6,406 bases of DNA from Christensenellaceae bacterium. Lineage in GTDB: Bacteria; Bacillota; Clostridia; Christensenellales; CAAEEZ01. The notes below the pieces were generated by a model that saw only the letters and a list, made by a program, of their open reading frames with translations, searched no databases and was not told the origin of the DNA. Positions 1 through 5,912 of this stretch are shown one piece after another (position 1 is the stretch's first letter; each line of letters starts with the position of its first letter). The stretch is from the NCBI GenBank assembly GCA_020024085.1, contig JAHHUG010000075.1:1-6406 (forward strand), given 5' to 3'. The translations under genes and the position numbers were made by a program.

Positions 1-17
1 CTAAAAAATATATTTTA

Positions 18-26
18 TGATAAAAT
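18..26 (+). promoter_or_regulatory. Possible extended -10 element of the transporter gene
   Basis: TGATAAAAT reads as an extended -10 box (TG, one base, then TAAAAT, five of six matches to TATAAT), 34 bases before the start codon. A -35 box would lie at or beyond the window edge, so the promoter cannot be confirmed. In DNA this AT-rich such matches arise easily. Confidence 0.3.
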
Positions 27-28
27 TG

Positions 29-43
29 TTTTCGTTACGAAAA
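29..43. repeat. Perfect 15-bp palindrome, candidate operator
   Basis: TTTTCGT, a single central T, then ACGAAAA: two perfect 7-base arms. It lies just downstream of the possible -10 box, about where transcription would start, and 17 bases before the start codon, a position suited to repressor binding. It resembles the CodY box (AATTTTCWGAAAATT) only in its outer AT arms and does not match it in the centre. I cannot assign it to a known regulator. A small RNA hairpin is an alternative reading. Confidence 0.4.
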
Positions 44-60
44 ATTTATAAGGATAAAAG

Positions 61-1713
61 ATGGAAGAAAACAAAGGATTTAAAAGTAGAATAGGTTTTA
101 TTTTTGCTGCAGCAGGCAGTGCTGTTGGTCTTGGTAATCTATGGGCATTCCCATTCAAGACAGGCGAAAATGGTGGTGCAGCTTTTGTACTAATATACAT
201 TCTTATGGCAGCAATTATTGGATTTGTTGGTATGGTTTCAGAGATGTATATTGGCAAGAGGACTGGTAGGAATATAGTTGACTCATACAAAAATGCCAAC
301 AAAAAGTTTACTTGGGTTGGTGTAATGGGTGTATTATCAACAACAATTATCGCAAGCTATTATATTGTGCTTGGTGGTTGGGTATTAAAGTATGCATATA
401 GCTATTTGATAGGTGCAAATTTGGCTTTACCAGGTGGAGATTATCAAGGATATTTTAATCAATTTTCTCAAAGTGGTTGGGAACCAATTTTGTTTATGGG
501 AATATTTTTCATATGTGCAATGCTAATACTTGTATTTGGTGTACAAAAGGGTATTGAAAGGATTAGTAAAGTACTTATGCCAGTATTACTAGTACTTATG
601 ATTGGTTTGATGATTAGGTCTTTAACTCTTGGCGAGGGAGTAAAAAAAGGTATTGAGTTTTACCTAAAACCCGATTTTGTTCATATGAAACCACAGTCGG
701 TACTTGTTGCAATGGGACAAGCATTCTTTAGTTTGTCGCTTGGTTGTGGTACTATGTGTGTTTATGGTAGCTATTCAAAAAATCATAATGGACTAGCAAA
801 AAGTGCAGTATCGGTTATTTTGCTTGATACATTAGTTGCATTGATTGCAGGACTTATTATCTTCCCTGCCGTATTTGCATTTGGTAAAGAACCACAAGGT
901 GGACCGGGCTTGTTCTTTATTGTTTTACCAGAAATTTTTGATGCTATGCCTGCTGGTAGATTCTTTGGATTTACATTCTTTTTCTTGGTATTTATTGCAG
1001 CAATCACATCTATTATTTCTATGGTAGAGGTTGCATTACAAACTACTATTGAAAAGACAAAAATCAAAAGACCGGTTGCAGTTGCAATATTTACTGTTGT
1101 AATTTTTGCAATTGGTTCAATGGTTTCACTTTCGCAAGGTGCAGTTAAGGGACTACAAGTAAATGGAGCAGATTTGCTAACATTTTTTGATACAATTATC
1201 TCACAATATATGATGCCTTTTGGTACAATTATTGCTTGTGGACTTGTTGGTTGGTCAATTAGCCGTAAGGAAATTAACGAAAACTTTTCCGACTTTAAAT
1301 TTAGAGGCGTATGGCTATTTTTTGCAAAATACATCACACCTATTCTTGTTGGATTGATTTTGTTCTTTGGTATTTTCTCATTTGAGGGAGGTTTCCATTT
1401 TGCTAACGACTGGAGAATGATACTTACAGCTGTTGTTATGGTAGTTGTTTTTTCATCAGCAAATGCAATTTATTTGTTTGTACAAAAAAAGAAAAATAAT
1501 AGTATGCCAGTTGTAGCAGTTGATGGTTTGATTCAAACTACTGATAAGGTTAACAATCCTGTTGAAATGAAAACTGTTAATGCAGTTAGTGAAAGTGATA
1601 ATCAAGATACAAAGGTTGATTTAATGTATGAAAGGAGAGCAAATCAACTTGCAAAAATTGAACGAAACAGGGCAAAACAACGACAAAGAGATATTCGTAA
1701 TAATAGAAAGTAA
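61..1713 (+). CDS. Sodium-dependent transporter of the neurotransmitter:sodium symporter family
   Basis: Predicted Na+-coupled importer of an amino acid or related amine in the cytoplasmic membrane (NSS/SNF family; relatives LeuT, MhsT, TnaT). The 550 residues contain about 12 hydrophobic segments between residues 10 and 474. TM1 carries the family signature AGSAVGLGNLWAFPF (18-32), including N26, which aligns with a LeuT Na1 ligand. TM6 has the unwound GQAFFSLSLG motif (219-228). TM8 has A313, T316 and S317, matching the LeuT Na2 ligands A351, T354 and S355. The arginine expected after LW (LeuT R30, outer gate) is alanine here (A29). Residues 475-550 form a charged cytosolic tail ending in an Arg/Lys/Gln-rich stretch (about 524-550), longer than in LeuT. 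The ATG start is supported by AAGGA at 50-54. Family assignment is secure; the substrate cannot be read from the sequence. It appears monocistronic and converges with the next gene. Confidence 0.95.
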   Translation: MEENKGFKSRIGFIFAAAGSAVGLGNLWAFPFKTGENGGAAFVLIYILMAAIIGFVGMVSEMYIGKRTGRNIVDSYKNANKKFTWVGVMGVLSTTIIASYYIVLGGWVLKYAYSYLIGANLALPGGDYQGYFNQFSQSGWEPILFMGIFFICAMLILVFGVQKGIERISKVLMPVLLVLMIGLMIRSLTLGEGVKKGIEFYLKPDFVHMKPQSVLVAMGQAFFSLSLGCGTMCVYGSYSKNHNGLAKSAVSVILLDTLVALIAGLIIFPAVFAFGKEPQGGPGLFFIVLPEIFDAMPAGRFFGFTFFFLVFIAAITSIISMVEVALQTTIEKTKIKRPVAVAIFTVVIFAIGSMVSLSQGAVKGLQVNGADLLTFFDTIISQYMMPFGTIIACGLVGWSISRKEINENFSDFKFRGVWLFFAKYITPILVGLILFFGIFSFEGGFHFANDWRMILTAVVMVVVFSSANAIYLFVQKKKNNSMPVVAVDGLIQTTDKVNNPVEMKTVNAVSESDNQDTKVDLMYERRANQLAKIERNRAKQRQRDIRNNRK

Positions 1714-1762
1714 TTTAATTTATAAAATACATTATAGTAAAAATTTATGTTTTAATAAAAAT

Positions 1763-1790
1763 AAAGACCTATTTTTTAGGTCTTTTTTTT
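1763..1790. terminator. Probable bidirectional intrinsic terminator between convergent genes
   Basis: AAAGACCTA (1763-1771) and TAGGTCTTT (1777-1785) form a perfect 9-bp stem around a loop of five T. On the plus strand the T run continues to 1790, giving a standard U-tail for the transporter transcript. On the minus strand the sequence before the stem (A-rich at 1752-1765) gives a fairly U-rich tail, so it can also end the dehydrogenase-like gene, whose stop codon is 20 bases away. Confidence 0.85.
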
Positions 1791-1809
1791 ATATAATCTT
1801 ATAATTACA

Positions 1810-2835
1810 TTACAAATTATAGTGTAGTGGATATACAAGATATTTCAACTCATCAAGTCTATCTGCTGTAATATATCCACAAGGTGCTTTTAGAACTGTT
1901 GGTATTCTATTTACAACGGTTGCACAAGTGTGTTCTACGGTATAAGGTTTTACAATATGGTATTCCACATTAGGTTCACCGGTTATATACCAATCACACA
2001 TATCGCCATCATTTTTGCCATAGACTTTACCGATTGTTTCTTCAACAACTGTGATACCTTGATATGTTTCAATGGTAACTACTGCAGACATACCAATACA
2101 TTTACCTACTTCAATTTCCTTGTTTAAGGTATTGCTAAAAATAGGTTTGTCGCTTGTATAAGGCTTGTTTTGTTGGGTAATAGATTTGATTGTTAAGCCT
2201 AACTTATTACATATTGCCTCAGCTGCATTCCAAGCATAAGAAGGTACAATTTCTGTTGGGTGTGCAATTTCTTTTTCAAATTGTTCAAGTGTAAGGTCGC
2301 AACCATGTGCATTTGCAAGGGCAAGTCCATATTCATCTACATTATAGCTATATTGACCTCTAATTTCAGTTATGTTATTGCAACCGGCACAAGCAAGAGA
2401 AACCATATTTATCCAAAATATGTCTTGCATACCACTGCCAACAACGGTGCAATTATTTTGTATTGCAATTTTGTCAAGCCTATTCGTGATGCTACTAGAG
2501 GTTGTCCAAGGATATATTGCTTCCTCTGATGTTGTGATAACATTTATTCCACGGCTGACACACTTTTCGATATCCTCATTAATATCTTCCATAAAGCTAA
2601 GCAGTGTAACTATTGCTATATCGGGATTAGTGTTATCTAGTACATAGTCTGCATCGCTAGTAATTTTTACACCAAGTTTTATACCAAGATTTGCATATTC
2701 CCCAATATCTATACCTTGTAAATTTGGGTTTACGTCAATTGCTCCTACGATTTCTGCACCTTTTTCGTGTAGATATCTTAAAATGTACTTACTCATTTTG
2801 CCACAACCGTATTGAACTACTTTAATTTTTCTCAT
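1810..2835 (-). CDS. 2,4-diaminopentanoate dehydrogenase-like / dihydrodipicolinate-reductase-like oxidoreductase
   Basis: NAD(P)-dependent dehydrogenase of 341 residues. The N-terminal half is a DapB-like Rossmann domain: VVQYGCGKM (6-14) gives the glycine-rich loop (G10, G12; the third position is S15). D34 at the end of the second strand would favour NAD over NADP. Further family-like motifs are SEEAIYPW (103-110), [11 protein letters not shown] (133-143) and, in the C-terminal domain, [14 protein letters not shown] (307-320). Overall length and motif order fit the family of the clostridial ornithine-fermentation enzyme 2,4-diaminopentanoate dehydrogenase, which oxidatively deaminates its substrate to 2-amino-4-oxopentanoate. 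No other ornithine-pathway gene (racemase, aminomutase, thiolase) lies nearby, so the substrate is unproven and another amino acid or amine is possible. The ATG start is set by AAAGGAG (2842-2848, read on the minus strand), six bases upstream. It is transcribed alone, divergently from the phosphodiesterase. Confidence 0.8.
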   Translation of the reverse strand: MRKIKVVQYGCGKMSKYILRYLHEKGAEIVGAIDVNPNLQGIDIGEYANLGIKLGVKITSDADYVLDNTNPDIAIVTLLSFMEDINEDIEKCVSRGINVITTSEEAIYPWTTSSSITNRLDKIAIQNNCTVVGSGMQDIFWINMVSLACAGCNNITEIRGQYSYNVDEYGLALANAHGCDLTLEQFEKEIAHPTEIVPSYAWNAAEAICNKLGLTIKSITQQNKPYTSDKPIFSNTLNKEIEVGKCIGMSAVVTIETYQGITVVEETIGKVYGKNDGDMCDWYITGEPNVEYHIVKPYTVEHTCATVVNRIPTVLKAPCGYITADRLDELKYLVYPLHYNL

Positions 2836-2958
2836 AATTTTCTCCTTTATAATATTGTGTGTAAATATTTATTAGATATACTTATGTAAAAATGAATAAT
2901 TAATGTTTAATATTAAAATTTTTGCTAGTAAAATTATTTGATTTAAATTTTTTTTAGA

Positions 2959-2989
2959 TTTACTATTTACAAACGAAAATATTTATAAT
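2959..2989 (+). promoter_or_regulatory. Candidate promoter of the phosphodiesterase gene
   Basis: A perfect TATAAT lies at 2984-2989. The best-placed -35-like hexamer is TTTACT at 2959-2964 with a long 19-base spacer. A better hexamer, TTTACA (2966-2971), is only 12 bases away and too close to act with it. If this -10 is used, transcription starts near 2996 and leaves a leader of about 130 nucleotides. Support is the -10 match alone. Confidence 0.35.
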
Positions 2990-3024
2990 AGAATGAGTTT
3001 GCTAAAATAAATAGGAGATGAAGG

Positions 3025-3050
3025 AAATTTTTGAGTAAACTCAAATATTT
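3025..3050 (+). repeat. 26-bp imperfect palindrome in the phosphodiesterase leader
   Basis: The core is TTTGAGT (3030-3036), AA, ACTCAAA (3039-3045). Beyond one T/T mismatch the symmetry continues as AAAT (3025-3028) against ATTT (3047-3050), giving 11 of 12 positions paired about the centre. It could be an operator or an RNA hairpin; five T (3048-3052) overlap its 3' edge, so a weak attenuator is conceivable. GAGTTT at 2995-3000 could pair instead with AAACTC (3037-3042), which would break this hairpin. Confidence 0.5.
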
Positions 3051-3065
3051 TTAAATTAGTTATGC

Positions 3066-3095
3066 GACTTTATCTAAATAGTATAGGATAAAGTC
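3066..3095 (+). repeat. Inverted repeat / leader hairpin before the phosphodiesterase
   Basis: GACTTTATC (3066-3074) is the perfect reverse complement of GATAAAGTC (3087-3095), with a 12-base loop; two more pairs can form inside if G3086 is bulged. The following bases lack a run of T, so this is not a normal terminator. Its 3' arm ends 31 bases before the start codon, close enough to influence access to the ribosome site. Confidence 0.55.
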
Positions 3096-3126
3096 AATTT
3101 TAATTAATATAACTTCGAGTAATTAT

Positions 3127-4191
3127 ATGTGTAAAAAGAAAGATAATCAAAAGTTGGAAAATGAAAAGAAGAAAGAAAAAAAAGTTTTAACACCAGAACA
3201 AAAGATTAAAAGAAAGAAGAAAAAATTAGTTGCACTTAGTATTTGCTTTGTTTTATTTATGGTATTAATGATAAATCTAGTATTCTTGCCACTTTCAGCA
3301 GGCAATTCTAGGGTAAATGCTGTTAATAGTTATACTGGAGAAAATCATTATATTAAGTTTCAGGATAGAGCATTAATTTCAGCCCATCGTGCAGGTGGCG
3401 ACCTTGCTCCAGAGGAAACTATGATGGCTTTCGAAAAGTGTATGGAGCCTCTTGATTACAAGGTTGATATTGTAGAGTTTGACCTACATATTACAAAGGA
3501 TAATGAACTTGTGTTATTGCACGATGATACAGTAGATAGAACTTCTAACGCTGTTGAATATTTTGGCAAGAAAAAAAATAGGGTTCGCGAAAGGACATTA
3601 GCTGAACTAAAGGAACTTAACTTTGGCGAAAATTTTGTTGATGTTAACGGCAAAACACCATATAAGGGACTACGAGGAAAAGATATTCCTGATAATATCA
3701 AAATACTTACTCTTGATGAAATTCTTACCTTTTTAACAAGTACTAGACCAGATGATTTGTATTATATTATTGAAATCAAAGATGGTGGAAAAGATGGTGA
3801 ACTTGCTATGGATATATTGCACGACAGAATGGTAAAGTATGGTATTGTAGATAAAACTATTGTTGGTACATTTAAGGATAATGTTACAAAATATATTGAC
3901 AAAAAATACCCAGAACTAACTCGTTCGGCAAGTATAATGGAGGTGCTTAACTTCTACTATTCATTCTTGTACGGAACAAAACCAAATGTAAACTTTGAAG
4001 TTCTACAAATTCCTGCTTCTTATGCTTGGTTTAAGCTAGATACAAAAGCATTTATAGATTATGCACATCACTATGGAATAGCTGTTCAATACTGGACAAT
4101 TAATAATCCTAAACAGGCAAAGGAGCTAGTAAATTATGGTGCTGATGCAATCATTACCGATAATCCAGAGCAAATTTATAAAGTAATCTAA
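3127..4191 (+). CDS. Membrane-anchored glycerophosphodiester phosphodiesterase
   Basis: Predicted metal-dependent GDPD hydrolysing glycerophosphodiesters to glycerol 3-phosphate and an alcohol. Residues 1-33 are cytosolic and strongly basic (15 Lys, 1 Arg); residues 34-56 form one membrane helix, placing the catalytic domain (about 82-354) outside. Active-site residues are visible: H87-R88 in SAHRAGGDLAPEET, E117 and D119 in VEFDLH (metal ligands), H132-D133 (second catalytic histidine) and E216 in YYIIEIK (third metal ligand). The C-terminal WTIN (323-326) and IITDNP (342-347) complete the TIM-barrel family pattern. The usual PENT motif reads PEET (E97 for Asn) and HRG reads HRA; neither removes a main catalytic residue. 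The start is the only in-frame ATG before the membrane helix, with a stop upstream at 3079, yet only GAG (3117-3119) serves as an SD. Natural substrate unknown; lipid-derived diesters or teichoic-type polymers are options. Transcribed singly. Confidence 0.93.
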   Translation: MCKKKDNQKLENEKKKEKKVLTPEQKIKRKKKKLVALSICFVLFMVLMINLVFLPLSAGNSRVNAVNSYTGENHYIKFQDRALISAHRAGGDLAPEETMMAFEKCMEPLDYKVDIVEFDLHITKDNELVLLHDDTVDRTSNAVEYFGKKKNRVRERTLAELKELNFGENFVDVNGKTPYKGLRGKDIPDNIKILTLDEILTFLTSTRPDDLYYIIEIKDGGKDGELAMDILHDRMVKYGIVDKTIVGTFKDNVTKYIDKKYPELTRSASIMEVLNFYYSFLYGTKPNVNFEVLQIPASYAWFKLDTKAFIDYAHHYGIAVQYWTINNPKQAKELVNYGADAIITDNPEQIYKVI

Positions 4192-4194
4192 ATT

Positions 4195-4220
4195 AAAGGA
4201 GGAGATATCCTCCTTTTTTT
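4195..4220 (+). terminator. Strong intrinsic terminator after the phosphodiesterase
   Basis: AAAGGAGGA (4195-4203) and TCCTCCTTT (4208-4216) form a perfect 9-bp stem with a GATA loop, followed by T up to 4220. It begins three bases after the stop codon and separates this gene from the polymerase operon. Confidence 0.92.
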
Positions 4221-4236
4221 ATTGTAAATATTAATA

Positions 4237-4281
4237 TAGTAAAATTTAGTAAATCTACAAAACTGAAAATACTAAATAGTA
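4237..4281. repeat. TAGTA repeats upstream of the polymerase promoter
   Basis: TAGTA occurs at 4237-4241, 4247-4251 and 4277-4281, and inverted (TACTA) at 4270-4274. The first two are exactly 10 bases apart, one helical turn. TTTAGTA (4245-4251) is the perfect reverse complement of TACTAAA (4270-4276), and ATCTAC (4253-4258) that of GTAGAT (4279-4284). They lie 40-84 bases upstream of the -35 box, where an activator or cooperative regulator could bind. In AT-rich DNA chance is a real alternative. Confidence 0.3.
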
Positions 4282-4320
4282 GATAGTTATTAATTTTTTA
4301 ATTAAAAGGAATATTTTGTA

Positions 4321-4349
4321 TTGTTAAAATAATCATAATAATATATAAT
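4321..4349 (+). promoter_or_regulatory. Sigma-A-type promoter of the polymerase-YolD operon
   Basis: TTGTTA (4321-4326, four of six matches to TTGACA) and a perfect TATAAT (4344-4349) are separated by the optimal 17 bases. Transcription would start near 4356, leaving a leader of about 20 nucleotides that contains the SD. I found no GAAC-N4-GTTC LexA box over or near it. Confidence 0.7.
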
Positions 4350-4364
4350 ATAAACAATATTAAC

Positions 4365-4371
4365 GGAGGTG
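4365..4371 (+). promoter_or_regulatory. Ribosome binding site fixing a TTG start
   Basis: GGAGGTG is a near-perfect SD, with four bases between it and the TTG codon at 4376. The next in-frame ATG is at residue 114, well inside the polymerase palm and after the first catalytic aspartate, so TTG must be the start. Confidence 0.88.
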
Positions 4372-4375
4372 TAAT

Positions 4376-5905
4376 TTGGCTGAAAATAGAACATATATTG
4401 CAATCGACTTGAAGTCATTTTATGCTTCGGTTGAATGTAGAGAACGAGGACTTGACCCACTTGATACGAACCTAATTGTAGCAGATATTTCAAGAACCGA
4501 AAAAACAATTTGTCTTGCTGTTACTCCCTCACTTAAAGAACAAGGTGTACCTAGTAGACCAAGACTTTTTGAGGTTATTGCAAAGGTTAAGAATATCAAT
4601 ATAGAAAGGCTTAAAAAATCTAAAAACCACAAATTTTCTGGTAGTTCATATATTGATAGTGAGCTAAAAAACGATAATACGCTAGAGCTTGATTACATTA
4701 TTGCAGAGCCTAGAATGGCACTTTATGTTGAGTACAGCACTCGTATTTATGAGGTGTACTTAAAATATTTTGCCCCAGAAGACATTGTTGTGTATTCAAT
4801 AGATGAGGTATTTATTGATGCTACATCGTATCTAAAAACCTACGGGCTTTCTGCTCGTGATTTAACAATGAAGATTATCCACGATGTACTAGATACTACG
4901 GGTATCACGGCGACTGCTGGTATTGGCACAAACCTTTTTTTATGCAAGGTTGCAATGGACATTGTTGCAAAGCATATCCCTGCCGATAAGGACGGGGTTA
5001 GGATAGCTATACTTGACGAAATGAGCTTTAGAAAAGAGCTTTGGAACCATCGACCACTTACGGATTTTTGGAGGATTGGTGCAGGATATACTAGAAAGTT
5101 AGAGGCGTACGGATTATATACTTTAGGCGATATTGCAAGGTGTTCAGTCGGTAAGCCTAATGATTTTTACAATGAGGACTTATTGTACCATTTATTTGGT
5201 GTAAATGCCGAGCTACTTATCGACCATGCTTGGGGGTATGAGCCAACTACTATTAAAATGATAAAAAAGTATAAACCTATCACTAATAGTCTTGGTTCGG
5301 GACAAGTTTTACACGAGCCATATACCTACGAAAAGGCAAGGTTAGTAGCATTGGAAATGGTGGATAGTTTAGCACTTGACCTAGTTGATAAAGGGCTTAT
5401 TACTGACCAACTTGTGATTACTATTGGTTATGATAAGGATAACTTAAAAAATAAAGATATCAAGTCGAAATATAACGGCGAGGTGGTAACAGATGCTTAC
5501 GGTAGACAGATACCTAAACATTCTCACGGCACAAAAAATCTAGGTAGATATACATCTTCTTCAAGGTTAATGAGTGAGGCATTGCTTGAATTATTTGATG
5601 ATATTGTTAATCCTAGTTTACTTGTAAGAAGGGTGAATATCACTGCAAACCATGTTATAAAAGAGGATTGCAAACAAAATGGTAAACCAGAGTATGAGCA
5701 ATTAAGTTTTCTTGTGGATTATGAGGAAGAGGAAAAACGACAGGAAAAAGAAAACAAACAACTAGAAAAGGAACATAATCTTCAACATGCAATGTTAAAA
5801 ATTAAGGGTAAGTATGGTAAAAATGCAATCCTAAAAGGTATGAGTCTTGTTGAAGGTGCTACTGCAAAGGATAGAAACGAGCAAATCGGTGGTCATAAGG
5901 CATAG
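4376..5905 (+). CDS. Y-family translesion DNA polymerase (UvrX/UmuC-like)
   Basis: Error-prone polymerase that copies past damaged bases, in the ImpB/MucB/SamB group common in Firmicutes. The 509 residues begin with IAIDLKSFYASVE (8-20): D11 is a metal-binding aspartate and Y16 aligns with the ribonucleotide-excluding steric gate. SIDEVF (141-146) supplies D143 and E144, so the catalytic triad is intact. GIGTNLFLCKVAMDIVAKH (182-200) and RPLTDFWRIG (226-235) mark the palm/thumb region with its helix-hairpin-helix; the little-finger domain covers about 300-425. The expected clamp-binding motif near the C terminus reads QLSFL (442-446) instead of the usual QLSLF order. A charged, probably helical segment (450-470) follows, then a tail of the form KYGKNAILKGM...GGHKA that I recall as typical of this subfamily. 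The gene starts at TTG and its TAG stop overlaps the SD of the YolD-like gene, so the two are co-translated. K13 replaces the second aspartate of the DxD seen in Dpo4; relatives of the UvrX group vary here too. Confidence 0.93.
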   Translation: MAENRTYIAIDLKSFYASVECRERGLDPLDTNLIVADISRTEKTICLAVTPSLKEQGVPSRPRLFEVIAKVKNINIERLKKSKNHKFSGSSYIDSELKNDNTLELDYIIAEPRMALYVEYSTRIYEVYLKYFAPEDIVVYSIDEVFIDATSYLKTYGLSARDLTMKIIHDVLDTTGITATAGIGTNLFLCKVAMDIVAKHIPADKDGVRIAILDEMSFRKELWNHRPLTDFWRIGAGYTRKLEAYGLYTLGDIARCSVGKPNDFYNEDLLYHLFGVNAELLIDHAWGYEPTTIKMIKKYKPITNSLGSGQVLHEPYTYEKARLVALEMVDSLALDLVDKGLITDQLVITIGYDKDNLKNKDIKSKYNGEVVTDAYGRQIPKHSHGTKNLGRYTSSSRLMSEALLELFDDIVNPSLLVRRVNITANHVIKEDCKQNGKPEYEQLSFLVDYEEEEKRQEKENKQLEKEHNLQHAMLKIKGKYGKNAILKGMSLVEGATAKDRNEQIGGHKA

Positions 5906-5909
5906 GAGG
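5904..5909 (+). promoter_or_regulatory. Ribosome binding site of the YolD-like gene, overlapping the polymerase stop
   Basis: AGGAGG shares its first two bases with the TAG stop of the polymerase and stands three bases before the ATG at 5913. This makes 5913 the start rather than the in-frame ATG at 5847, which lies inside the polymerase gene, has no SD, and would add 22 residues without family resemblance. The arrangement implies translational coupling. Confidence 0.85.
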
Positions 5910-5912
5910 AAT

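Larger units (their letters stand above)
2836..3126. other. Divergent intergenic region with two promoters expected
   Basis: This 291-base very AT-rich stretch separates the divergently transcribed dehydrogenase-like and phosphodiesterase genes. I find no gene longer than a few codons. The minus-strand gene has a clear SD at 2842-2848, but only weak promoter-like hexamers further out. The plus-strand half holds a TATAAT box, two inverted repeats, a stray AGGAG at 3013-3017, and no strong SD before the phosphodiesterase. The half-site ACGAAAA (2973-2979) also occurs in the palindrome before the transporter, possibly by chance. Confidence 0.6.

Noticed and set aside
783..1337. 184-codon open frame on the minus strand
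   Set aside because: It lies wholly inside and antisense to the well-supported transporter; its translation is low-complexity and resembles no family.
1930..2647. Three plus-strand open frames opposite the dehydrogenase-like gene
   Set aside because: They are antisense shadows without SD sites, membrane logic or recognisable motifs, while the minus-strand frame shows a clear Rossmann fold and SD.
2849..2915. Promoter for the minus-strand dehydrogenase-like gene
   Set aside because: A promoter must exist, but TTTACA-like and TAAT-like hexamers here do not combine with a good spacer and -10 match, so I did not place one.
3087..3110. Terminator after the GACTTTATC inverted repeat
   Set aside because: The bases after the stem are AATTTTAATTAA with no sustained T run, so an intrinsic terminator is unlikely.
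4302..4508. Minus-strand 68-codon frame across the polymerase promoter
   Set aside because: It covers the promoter, SD and start of the polymerase and has no family resemblance; it reflects AT-rich DNA with few stops.
5847..5912. Upstream ATG extending the YolD-like protein by 22 residues
   Set aside because: It overlaps the polymerase gene, has no SD, and the extra residues do not resemble the family, whereas ATG 5913 follows AGGAGG.
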